This document shows positions 35,225-45,304 of a stretch of DNA of 64,000 nucleotides, one piece after another; position 1 is the first letter of the stretch, and each line of letters starts with the position of its first letter. Origin of the DNA: Castor canadensis. Its lineage: Eukaryota; Chordata; Mammalia; Rodentia; Castoridae. Below the pieces are notes generated by a model. It was not told the DNA's origin. It made no database searches and saw only the letters and a program-made list of their open reading frames with translations. The stretch is from NCBI RefSeq assembly GCF_047511655.1, contig NC_133394.1:110318343-110382342 (forward strand), read 5' to 3'. The position numbers and the translations under genes are program-made.

Positions 35225-35375
35225 AATTCAACAAACACCTGCTAAAGTTAAAGAAGACAGTGGTCTGAGCTTTCAAGGCTCGCACTCCTGCAGAGACAAT
35301 AGGCATGTAAACAATGACTGTGATAAAACTCCATGAGAAAAGAAAGAAACACTATAAGGCAATAAATGATGAGTG
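35225..35375 (-). repeat. L2 LINE 3'-end fragment
   Basis: 'attcaacaaacacctgctaa' then 'caatgactgtgataaaactc' fits the antisense L2 end. Diverged. Confidence 0.55.
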
Positions 35376-35754
35376 AACATATGACCCATGACTTCTGTGG
35401 AGTCACTTTAAAAATCTGACCCAAAAATAGTAGAAATTATGTAACTCTCATAAGTAATATGTATTTGACCAAATGAGACCAATCTGGAGTAAGTTATGAG
35501 GTATCAAACAGCAATGATTCATGATCCCTTTTACAGTTCAGCAAGATAAATTGATGATTCAGAGCAAGAGCTCTGCTTCACAATTTACTAGATATACATA
35601 TTTGAATATAGAATACTTCTTAAACTTCAGCTTTCTCATCTATTAATAATGAGGAAAAGATTGATAAGTAATTCAGAATTTTTGAGTTAAATTATAATAG
35701 TACTTAAATTTTATAGAATTTTTACAATCTTCAAGATATAGTTTTGATGCATTG
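35376..35754. other. Unique sequence
   Basis: No feature seen. Confidence 0.45.
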
Positions 35755-35942
35755 TTTATTGTACCTCATTAAATCATTGCAAAAACTCTTAGTAGTAAAT
35801 ACAGTTATTGGCCACCTTTCTTTCACAGGTGAGAAACTGAAGTACAGTAAGTAACTTACCCAAATTCACATGGCTGGTAGGTGGCATGGCCAAACTTTGA
35901 ACACAGGCAGTCTGACTCCAAAGTTTGCACTCTTTGATTACC
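35755..35942 (+). repeat. MIR SINE remnant
   Basis: 'tctttcacaggtgagaaact', 'gtaacttacccaaattcaca', 'tggctggtaggtggcatgg' and 'acaggcagtctgactccaaa' match the MIR core and 3' half very well for an element of this age. Confidence 0.92.
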
Positions 35943-37379
35943 TTTTGGGTTTATCTTATCTTTCAAAGAATATAATGCCTCTAAGTGTTTCCACATAGTG
36001 TTTGCCACTTGGTAAGAATTCATTAAGCTTCTCTTTCAAAATGGCAATTACTTCTCAGATATCAAGTCCTTGTATCATTTATCATCCTACCACTGCCATT
36101 TGCCCATCAGTAAAGAGAGTGACTAGACCCCAGGAGGAGGTGCATTCTCTACAGGACAAAGGGGAAGTGAGCACGAGTGAGGGAGGAGACTCAGAGGTAG
36201 AAAGGGAAATTCTAGGGTGAAATCTCAAGTTGAAATGGGCAAAGTAAGTAAGTATTAGAGTCTGAAATGAAGGCTGAAAGCACGGGGGCTTGCTCTGCAA
36301 CTTGTCTGAAGCACCAGGAAAAGACTCTCACTAGACAGCATAGAAATAGTTCTGGGTTCTTGTTAAGTTGAGTGAGGGTCTAATTCATGTTCTGATCCTG
36401 CCTTGCCACCCACACAGGTGGAAGGAATCTAAGTTCTATGGAGGAAGTTAATAGGGAGAACTGGTGGGGACAAAGAACCACGAAATCTTCTAGATAACAC
36501 CTGAGCAAAGACAACACTCTTCTGTGATTCCACAGTGCCAAGGAGACCCAATATCAGACCTGTCCACTAGGGTGGACCCCAAAGCCTTGGTTAGACCAAT
36601 ACTGCTCCATACCTGCCACTGTGAAGCAGAAACCAGAGGTCGCAGGGATACCCCAGAAATCTGAAGCTTCTCTCCTCCCATCACCACATCTCACATCTCA
36701 CTCATACCTCATACTTAAGAGCTACTTAGACTAAAAAATTAAAATCCATCATTAGACTGAAATGCAAATTATAAGAGGTAGCTTGTATTTTATCTGGCAG
36801 CCTTATTTTCCATACAAAATTTTAAGGAGAAACTACTCCTTGCACAAAGAAAGTTACACCTCTATACTGGATTCTTCTAGGCAAAAATGATCCCTCATGA
36901 AGTCTTTTGCTCCTTCACAGGTGGAGACAAAACATAGGGCAAGAAACAGGAACTTGAGATGGGGATAGGGGAGGATGGTTTAGATCAGTCATGCTATACT
37001 ATTTTAAAAGAATTGCAAACAAGTATCATAAATATATAACAGACAGTAGGAAAAAGATTCAAATCAAATAAAATCCACCTTAGCAAGGCAAAAAAGAAAA
37101 AAGATGAAATATGTCATCAAATAAAACACTATATAAGCTTTTTTTTAAGCAAAATGTCAAAAATCCTTAAGTAAGCTATGTGAGTATTGCTGCTTCCATT
37201 CCACTTTCCATAGAAGTCAGATAAACAGTTTGGGTGGGCCAGCAGGGTTTGGTTGAATTTATTACTTTTAAGCACAAATAATGCAACTACTAATACAAAC
37301 TATATTAAAATACTATTAATAGAAACAATATTAAAAGCAATAGAATATATAAAAGCCAGAGTTTGAAGTCCAACTTGAT
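35943..37379. other. Unique sequence
   Basis: No gene or clear repeat. Overlapping 72-codon frames on both strands at 36,002-36,300 argue for chance. Confidence 0.5.
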
Positions 37380-37585
37380 TTTGCCTTGGTTCTACCATGT
37401 TGCCTTGTACCTTTGGAAAACTACTGAATTTTTTCATATTTGGTTTTAAACTTGGATTAAATAATTCCTACATCACATGTTTATTTTAAGGGATAGGTAT
37501 ACTGTAGATGCTCCATAGTATAGAAGGTATAGGTATATTGTAGATGCTCTAGCACGTTTAGCAAGTACTCAATAAATGCTACTAT
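37380..37585 (-). repeat. MIR SINE remnant
   Basis: 'ttgcctggttc'-like start, 'ttgtacctttggaaaactac' and 'gcaagtactcaataaatgct' fit MIR in antisense. A local imperfect duplication ('ataggtatactgtagatgct' against 'ataggtatattgtagatgct', about 37,493-37,550) lies inside. Confidence 0.6.
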
Positions 37586-38754
37586 ACTGTCTCATGATAG
37601 TATGTAATATTATGTGCAATATAATATTGTATGCATATATACATGATATTTACAAATGCTTAATTTATTTTACCAGTCCATCATTGGTCATATTGTCCAC
37701 TTCATTGACCAATTGAAGAAGGGGATTAATCCAGGAATCAGTCCAGAATGGAGTGTTAGACAAGATACAGGGGAAAGATAAGCAATTCTCAAATACATTC
37801 TCCTTAGAAAATGTCTGATGCTCTGAGTTACAGGCAAGTACACTGGCACATTCTGAGATGAGCTAATTCTGATTTAATGTAGAGCATTCACTGAGTTCCT
37901 CTCTATTTCAGGTTACCTTTCAACTTAATTTCTTAGACATTGAAACTGTCACACACAACAGTGGAGGTGAGAAAGTTCAAGAGGAACCTGTTATAGCCTC
38001 TCACTTCCAGACATAAGACAACTGATACAATGCATGGTATGTGACTCCTTCTTCTATGCCCCCCAGGGTAACTATTGGTTGAGCAAAAAGACCTGAGTTT
38101 TCAAGCCAAACTAATTCTCCTCCTACCTTTCTTGCATTTTTTCTAAGGCCACAGTCTCAATGCACGGAAACATTACGTGCATGACATATCCCTTCTCAAG
38201 GAATCAAGGCCATTCACTGTTATAGGTCACAGTGTTTAACCTTCCTTCGTATTCCTTCGCTTCCTGGGCCACACACTCTCAGTGAGAAGGTTCATTAACT
38301 CCCATCTCTTCACTGATCTTCCCATAGAACTACGGAAACTAAGTTAAAATTGGAAGTTGGCACCCTCCCCAACATCCTGATTCTCTTTCTGTGTGTTTTC
38401 TGTGTGTTTGATGTTGGTATTAGGCAGCAGCATTCACCCTGTGAGGCTTTCTTAGCATTTCTTGTACTAAAGCTAGATTGACTCTTACTAAAACTCAGTA
38501 GTCCCAATACTCATGAGGGAAAAATCCCTAAATGACTCCCATTCACTTCAATATGTAAGCCAAGACTCCAGTCAGCACTCTAGATAGTTCCTTCCAACTG
38601 CTCTCATCGCCCCTTTGCATGTCTCCCTTGGAGCAGTGCCACACAGTTCTGAGGTCATCTACTTACTTGTCAACTTCTTTAGTGTCAGGCACAAGTTTAG
38701 CCACAGTGATTAATTATCTGGATGAATGAATGGATGAATGTGAAAGTTTTAGGA
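37586..38754. other. Mostly unique sequence
   Basis: Possible weak L2 similarity at about 38,520-38,720. No coding signal. Confidence 0.4.
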
Positions 38755-38905
38755 TCTCTGTCTACTAACTGCAAAATCTTGTGAAGATGATCACTTAACC
38801 ACTGTTTGCCTCAAATCCCTCATCTCACTATGCCATAGTGAGGATTAAAGGAAGATAAACATGGATGGACTTTGTAACAAAGAAAGTACCAAGTGGTGTC
38901 AGTTT
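38755..38905 (-). repeat. MIR SINE remnant
   Basis: 'gatcacttaaccactgtttg', 'cctcaaatccctcatctcac' and 'gtgaggattaaaggaagata' are antisense MIR in order. Confidence 0.75.
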
Positions 38906-39893
38906 TTTTTTTTTAATTTTGGTACTTTATAAGTACCATTTTGAGATTGGTAAAAAGAACATTTCCTGGGATCTACTACTTAACTGCAAGAGTAAGTCCT
39001 TGAAATTTTCCTAGTGAACAAAATTTCAAGACATAAAGTTCTAAGTGCCAGAGTCATCAGTGTCCTTAATTACAGAGAGATAAGAAGTGGATGAATTGTC
39101 AAGGTTAAAAGAGCACGATTTCTTCCCACTCCACCACACTATTTATGTAGTAAAGCTCTCGTGCACTTGCAGTTTGGTAGGGGAAGAGAAGTGGAAAATG
39201 ATACAAGGTATTATAACAAAGTCCACTTTTAAATAATTATAACTTAATTACATTGACATTTCTCAGCAAGGATTAAGTCAGAAGGGGGTGAAAAGCATGT
39301 GAGAAAATAAAAAGCAAGGGTTGGACTACAAGAACATCTCTTTTGTCTCTCATTCAAGAGTGTAATTAAATTAAACAGGATTGATTGAGTGTCAAACATC
39401 TGTGGGAGGCATTTCCTAACTTCATTAATGCTATTGTGCCTGAAGATGGCTCGGTGGTAATTTCTCTCACAAGGATCTAATGAGAGTCTACTGATGTGAT
39501 ATGAAAGCATGACACCGAGTCGAGCCACTGGGCTGCCTGTCTGTGTGTGAGGAATTTATTAGAAATGCTAGCCTGGCAACAGCAAAGCTACATTATCCAC
39601 CTCAGCAGTGGGAGTGGGACAGCAAGCAGCAGAGAGCAGGGGTAATGGAGTCATAAAGTTGAGAGTTTAGACAGCAAGCATAACAGAATAAAAATAGGCC
39701 TGCTAAGGAGAACTAAATGGTCATAAAATAGATCATATATAATGAGGTACAGCAGATAATGAGGTGCATTTATATGGAAAACACTAAATAAAAATTATGA
39801 CCATTTCCTCTTTAACCCCATAACCATCAGAGCTTCTCCCAGCATCTGGCTTTGCAAGGTAAACAAGGGAGAGTGAATTAATCGGAAGGAAAA

Positions 39894-39898
<5 letters not shown>
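38906..39898. other. Unique sequence with a possible conserved block
   Basis: About 39,240-39,700 is repeat-free and holds CpG-containing words (ctcggtgg, accgagtcgag). This could be constrained non-coding DNA. The 94-codon minus-strand frame at 39,244-39,528 has no recognised motif. Confidence 0.4.
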
Positions 39899-39930
<32 letters not shown>

Positions 39931-39935
39931 TATAT
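39899..39935. repeat. (TA)n microsatellite
   Basis: A TA run of about 37 bp with one 'ca' interruption. Confidence 0.95.
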
Positions 39936-40159
39936 GCCAGATTAATAAGCATGGCTGATTGTACAGTGAGCCCCAGCAGAACACTTGGCACTGGGAAAAC
40001 CATTATGAAAGATCTATAATTCCTATTCTTTTTATGGAATTATGATAAAAAATGTTATAATACTGTTGCAGTTATAAAGTAATTAAGTGAGGATAAATGT
40101 AAAGTTAGTTCTCTTCTACTCATTTTATCATTATGATCAGAAGTTGCCTGCTCCCAAGC
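39936..40159. other. Unique AT-rich sequence
   Basis: No feature seen. Confidence 0.45.
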
Positions 40160-40290
40160 TTTGTTCATTCATTCATTTATCAGTTAATGAGCATTTACTC
40201 TGTGCTGGGATTTCTGAATGGCTCTAAGGATGCCAAATTGTATAAGAACAGTCTCAGAGCTTTTATTTAGTCTCATACAGAAAACTTGAA
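40160..40290 (-). repeat. L2 LINE 3'-end fragment
   Basis: 'tgttcattcattcatttatc' then 'gagcatttactctgtgctgg' is the antisense L2 end. Confidence 0.75.
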
Positions 40291-40319
40291 AGCAATCAAA
40301 TCATTAAAATAAAAATGTA

Positions 40320-40610
40320 ATAGGAGGTATAGACAGGAAGATTGTGGTTTGAGACCAGCCTGGACAAAAGCTAGCAAGATCCCAACTCAAGAACAACCTG
40401 GATGTGGTTGTACATGCTTGTCACACCAGCTACTCAAGAGGCAGAGGTAGGAGGATTGCAGCTTAAGACCCTATCTGAAAAACAAGCTAAAAGCAAAAGG
40501 ACTGGAGGTATGGTTTAAATAGAAGCCACTTGCCTAGCAAATATAAGGCACTGAGTTTGATCCGCAGTACCAAATAAATAAAAATAAACAAAATTTTAAG
40601 TTGAAAAGCA
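40320..40610 (+). mobile_element. Composite SINE trimer
   Basis: The first 7SL-like unit shows 'gaagattgtggtttgagacc' and 'agcctggac'. The second shows 'catgcttgtcacaccagcta' and 'ctcaagaggcagaggtagg'. The tRNA-derived unit shows 'gaggtatggtttaaatagaa' (box A region, mutated) and 'gagtttgatccgcagtacc' (box B region). It ends in an (AAAT)-like tail. The third copy with this order in the window. Confidence 0.85.
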
Positions 40611-40924
40611 GAGGTTCAGATTGGACCATGGCACATAAAGGACACAGCATTTGGCAGAGTTCTGAAAGATGAATAGATGTCAACTTGGGTTGAGATCATG
40701 TACCCTGGGAGAAGGAATGGAAAAAGGAAGGTTAGCATTTCAACTTGGGTATGTAGCAGTTACAAAGACACTCATGTGTGGAACAACAAAACAAAATTAA
40801 GGAAGGACTAGGAGTAGAAGGACCAATGTGAGGAAGCCCTAGGTTTTGAGGTTGGAGAGACTTAGCTTTGGACCATGATGTGAGCTAAGATTTTATTCTA
40901 CAGGTGGCAATGGGACAGATTGGC
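40611..40924. other. Unclassified sequence
   Basis: 'gttctgaaagatgaataga' and the following purine-rich stretch could be L2 antisense, but this is weak. Confidence 0.35.
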
Positions 40925-41293
40925 ACATCCCCCTCCTGAAAATTCATATGTCGAAAACTCAGCCTCTAATGTTTCTGTGTGTGGTGTTAGGATCTACAGG
41001 AGGCCAGGTTAAATGAGGCCATTGGGTGAGGTTCTAATCCCATAGAACTAAGGCTTCACAAGAAGAAGGTCTCCATTGAGCTATCTCTCAATCTATCTAT
41101 CTATATTTCCTCCTTTCTTTCTATCTCTCCACCATGTGGGACAACAGCAAGAAGACAGTTGAACCCTAGTGGAACCTCAATCTTGGACTTCCCAGACTCT
41201 AAAACCCTGGGAAGTAAATTTCTATTGCTTAAACCACTCATTCTATGGTTACTCATTCATTCACTTCTTTGGTAGAACTAGCTGACTAAGACA
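40925..41293 (+). mobile_element. ERVL-MaLR (MST/THE1-like) solitary LTR
   Basis: 'gaaaattcatatgtcgaaaa', 'ttaaatgaggccattgggtg', 'accatgtgggacaacagcaa', 'cttggacttcccagactcta' and the end 'gctgactaagaca' match an MST/THE1-type LTR nearly end to end. An ATCT repeat at about 41,085-41,115 lies inside. Non-coding, and no internal retroviral genes are attached. Confidence 0.9.
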
Positions 41294-41404
41294 GGAGCCA
41301 TTGAGGGGGATGTGGAGAGTTTCAATTGTTCGTTGTTGCACACCTTTCAAATATAACTTTCTACTACTGACCTTCCTCTCCCCTAAGATACAATGGAGCC
41401 AGCT
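41294..41404. other. Unclassified sequence between LTR and SINE
   Basis: No feature identified. Confidence 0.35.
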
Positions 41405-41525
41405 TTTAGATTTTTTTCCAGGTAGATAGAATCTCATAATTTTGCCCAGATCACTCTCAGACTGCAATTCTCCCTACCTCCACCTTCTGGGTAGCTGGGA
41501 GATGCATGGTGTGCCCTAGTGCTCT
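41405..41525 (-). mobile_element. 7SL-derived (B1-like) SINE fragment
   Basis: 'aatctcataattttgcccag', 'cctccaccttctgggtagct' and 'gggagatgcatggtgtgcc' are an antisense 7SL-like unit, diverged. Confidence 0.65.
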
Positions 41526-41597
41526 GGGCAATTTGTTATATGGCGTAGAAGTCCAATATACCTTCTCTCTCCAATGACAATGGTGGCAGAGCCAGAT

Positions 41598-41700
41598 CCT
41601 TTTCATATGTGAGGACATAGTGAAAAGACACCAGATGTGAACCAGGAAACAAACCTTCACCAGACACTGTTGAGAAAACCAGGTTTAGAAGAGACAATAC
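41598..41700 (+). mobile_element. Second MaLR LTR fragment
   Basis: 'atgtgaggacatagtgaaa', 'gatgtgaaccaggaaaca' and 'ccttcaccagacactgttga' match the middle of an MST-type LTR. It is a partial copy separate from the one ending at 41,293. Confidence 0.75.
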
Positions 41701-43914
41701 ATAATTTAATGAAATGACCAAGTTTACACGGTTCATTTCATATTGCATGCAAGGCCCATCTTTTTGCTTTTCTATCATACATTGTTGCTTGAAAGACTAA
41801 GGTAGGAAATGTCCCTATTTCACTGAATTTTCAGTAATTTCTTGGTGCTAAATCCCACTTAAAAGCATCTTTGACATGTAATAACATAAGACACTAAAAT
41901 GAACAGAGCTGCTCTAACATTTTATGAAGTTATTGTCATGTAAGACTTTACCCCACTAATAAATGGGAAGTTTTACTCATTCAAAGCCAATATTGTAATC
42001 CAAGAATAATTAATCTCCAAATTATGATCTCAGATAATATGATGGTCATACTTATATTAATTTATATTTTAAAAAGCACCTTGAATGTTTAGTGGCATTA
42101 TACTACTTGCATTAGGAGGCAGCACTGGTATTTCTTGCTGTATGTCATGTTTTCCTACAAGTAGCTGCTGATCTCTAGCATTAATAATCTGTTTTGTGAC
42201 AGGGCTCTATAGTCTTGTCCTAGCATAGCTGCTGAGCAAAATTTACCATCTTAGAAAATGAACATACGGTCAATTTATTCAGACTGTCAACATTTTGAAC
42301 ATAGAAATCACCACATTCATCTTTGTCAGGCTTGACAGAGGCTCAGAAATGTGTCAGAGTGCTGTCCATCCTTTGCCATTATTATCCCGTTTGTACTCCC
42401 TTCCTATTGTAGGGGAGGGGCCTGGAATTATACTTCCCACAATTCCTTTTCCATATTTTTCTGGATTAGAAGCTGCCAGTGTGGCATTTGCATGTCTTGG
42501 AAAACTAAGGAGCCATTGTTCTGGCAGCCACAGAAGAACCTGCCTGAGACAACACTGCAGGGATTCCAGGCAAATGCTTGAGCACCTTCTTCTTGATGGG
42601 AAGACACCAGACCCAGGAACTTCCCTGGCTTGTTCCCTTAGCCCTTCTAATAATGATGCAGACCTCTTCTTTCCTGTATTAAAACTTTCCTGTTTAGAGG
42701 ATTTAAAGTAGCTGTGTTTTCCTTACGTTCATCTGATTGAAAAAAAAAAAAGCTTCGTAGAAAGGAAAGAAAAAAATAAAGATGGAAAGAGAAAAAGTGG
42801 AGAGAAAGGAAGAGATATGAAATAGTGGCTTGGCTCAATGCTGCCAACTGAAGCCAAGTTAAGCTTCCCTAATTCTATGGGCATCTGCCTCCTAGGAAAC
42901 CTGTGTGAGTCTTTCAGTACTTTGGAATTATAAAAATATTAGGAGCTGTGACTGAAAACCAGTCTTCCTCAGCATTCACCGACACCAATAAAGCAAATCA
43001 CTGAAGACAGGCCTCAAAAGAAAGTGTTACTAATTCTCTAAATTAGAAAATGTGAACAGGTTGGCAGATTGATAATCAAAGCTGACAGAATAATGGAGCC
43101 ACTCAGAGGACAGACTGGTTGAGCAGTAAGAGTGTGTACCTAATCCCACAAGGAGCTTAAGGGGAACAGCACATAGTGCCAAACACTAATTCTTCTAGAG
43201 AATTTTCTGTTCTGAAGAAAAAGAAGAGGATGACAGTTCAGAAAATAGAACAATGAAGCTTCTCTGAATCAAACACTTAACTTCTTTGTTTTTCACAAAC
43301 CAAATGTTAAGGAAATAAAAAGCAAAATATGTTTGAGGTATGTGTTAAACAAAGGTGTTAAACATACGAATTTGGACACATTTAAATATAAACGAAAACA
43401 ATTTCTGCTTGTAATATATCCAATTTTTGGAATGATTACAGACAGAATGATGATGACAGTGTGTTTGTGCGTATGAAGGAGTGTGTTTATGTGTATGAAT
43501 ACATGTGCATATATGTATATATGCATATGTTTTCCATAAAGTCTTAAAATTCTTTCTGCCCCACAAAATGTGACAAATCTCTCCTACCCCTACTATGGTC
43601 AACGAAGTGACAAAGCTCTTGTAAGCAAAGATCATTAATTTAAGCCATGAAGTAACAGGCTTTAGAATCATTTTCAAATTTATTCATAGGAGTCATGAGT
43701 TTTCAGTTCATTGTCTTGGAAATGTAATCTGTTGCCTATGGTTATTTGCTGAGCCATGGTACATGTTTCTCAACCAAAAAACAACTCCTTTGACTTCTGT
43801 TCATTCTTTCAGTCACAGAAACATAAGTTATCATTGAAATGCTCCTCTCCTTTATTTCCTACCTTCAATCTGAAGAAAAAAAAAAGTTTGAAATTTTTCT
43901 ACAACCTTGCTGTT
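41701..43914. other. Mostly unique sequence, one unclassified repeat-like block
   Basis: About 42,340-42,720 ('ggggcctggaattatacttc', 'ttagaagctgccagtgtgg') has the texture of an old LTR or DNA repeat but I cannot name it. The 138-codon frame at 42,295-42,711 lies within it, overlaps a 76-codon frame in another phase, and shows no known motif. An imperfect TG/TA-rich stretch lies at 43,460-43,530. No gene is supported. Confidence 0.4.
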
Positions 43915-44330
43915 ATGACTAAGATACGAGGTATCAGTTCATGTTGAAGGCTTGGTCTCCAGCTGGCAATGCTATTGAAAGGTGACTGGACCTTGACTCC
44001 TCAATGGATTAATGCATTGATGGAGTCGTAATTTGATGGCATTATTGAAAAGTGATGAAAACAAGAAGAACACTGGGAGTGCGTCTTTCAAGTGCTTAGC
44101 TGATCCACAAACTTTCTCTATCTCTCTGCTTTCTGACTGCCAGGAGGGGGGCAGTTTGGCTCCACCACACTCCATGCCATGATATTTCTACCTTGCCACA
44201 GGCTTAATAGCAATGGAGTCAGCTGCCGTGGACTGAACCTGTGAAACTCTGAGCCAAAATAAATCTTCCCACCTTTAAGTTGATTTTTTCAGTTATTTGT
44301 CACAGTGATGGAATACTTACAGACTTCCCT
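43915..44330 (+). mobile_element. ERVL-MaLR LTR (MT/MST-like)
   Basis: 'ggcttggtctccagctggca', 'gctccaccacactccatgcc', 'gccgtggactgaacctgtga', 'gagccaaaataaatcttccc' and 'tatttgtcacagtgatgga' match a MaLR LTR in order. The segment around 'aataaa' would be its polyadenylation signal. Non-coding. Confidence 0.85.
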
Positions 44331-44479
44331 TCTCTCTCATTCCTGCAATACTTTACAAATTGGCCTTCCTCTTCATTCTACTACACAGAGAAATAACTCA
44401 ACAAGTCACAGAAGTGTTTGATGCATAAAAGAAGTTCACCAATGTTAGTTCCCTTATCTTTTCCTTTCAACTTTCTGCT

Positions 44480-44650
44480 CTAAATTCTAAACTACCTAAA
44501 GCACAAACTCTGATCAGATTACTCTTCTGCAGAAAAACCTCTGAGCCCTCTTTCCTGAATCTGACCTATTCAGTTCAACATCCAATTCACACTTTCAGTA
44601 TTCTCTTTCACTGCCCTATAACCTTTATCCCTAGCCAAATAAAACCACCA
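44480..44650 (+). repeat. L2 LINE fragment
   Basis: 'aaactctgatcagattactc', 'cagaaaaacctctgagccc' and 'catccaattcacactttca' fit an internal L2 stretch. Confidence 0.55.
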
Positions 44651-44750
44651 CCCAAAGACACACAAACCTATATGAGCTTCAGCACTAATCAGCCAAACTT
44701 TTACTGAAAAAACCAAATAGCAAATTAGTTCATTGCAAAAAATCAGAGAT

Positions 44751-44764
44751 TGTACCTACTTATC
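44751..44764. repeat. Full-length L1 target-site duplication, 3' side
   Basis: The 14-bp word tgtacctacttatc is repeated exactly at 51,326-51,339. Confidence 0.97.
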
Positions 44765-44766
44765 GC

Positions 44767-44840
44767 TTTTTTTTTAACTGTTCCTCTGGTTTTTTGTTGT
44801 TGTTGTTATTTTTTCTTTTTCTTTTACTATTCATATGTGC
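44767..44840 (-). other. L1 3' end: interrupted poly(A), possible short 3' transduction
   Basis: In element sense, 'gaatagtaaaagaaaaag' is followed by an (AAC)n run (44,796-44,808), then A6, then the 14-nt non-A segment ccagaggaacagtt (44,776-44,789), then A9 (44,767-44,775), two extra bases and the target-site duplication. Two A-tracts around a unique segment is the signature of a 3' transduction, though a very short one. Tail mutation is the alternative. Confidence 0.7.
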
Positions 44841-44864
44841 ATACAGGCTTGGTTCATTTCTTCC

Positions 44865-44945
44865 CCCTGCCCCCACCCCCTCCCTTACCACCCACTCCAC
44901 CCCCTCCCGCTCCCCCTCCACCCCCTCAATACCCAGCAGAAACTA
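44865..44945 (-). other. G-rich 3'UTR stretch of L1 (G-quadruplex potential)
   Basis: On the minus strand it has repeated runs of three or more G separated by short loops. The equivalent stretch occurs in every L1 3' end in the window: about 22,240, 26,915, 29,855 and 56,285 on plus, and 16,680 on minus. Such a tract is a known feature of mammalian L1 3'UTRs. Confidence 0.85.
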
Positions 44946-45304
44946 TTTTGCCCTTATTTCTAATTTTGTTGTAGAGAGAGTATAAGCAATAACAGGAAGG
45001 AACAAGGGTTTTTGCTGGTTGAGATAAGGATAGCTATACAGGGCATTGACTCACATTGATTTCCTGTGCTTGGGTGTTACCTTCTAAGTTAATTCTTTTT
45101 AATCTAACCTTTTCTCTAGTTCCTGTTCCCCTTTTCCTATTGGCCTCAGTTGCTTTTAAGGTATCTGCTTTAGTTTCTCTGCATTAAGGGCAACAAATGC
45201 TAGCTAATTTTTTAGGTGTCTTACCTATCCTCACCCCTCCCTTGTGTGCTCTTGCTTTTATCATGTGCTCATAGTCTAATCCCATTGTTGTGTTTGCCCT
45301 TGAT

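Noticed and set aside
42295..42711. A 138-codon frame
   Set aside because: It lies in an unclassified repeat-like block and overlaps another open frame in a different phase. No motif and no splice evidence.
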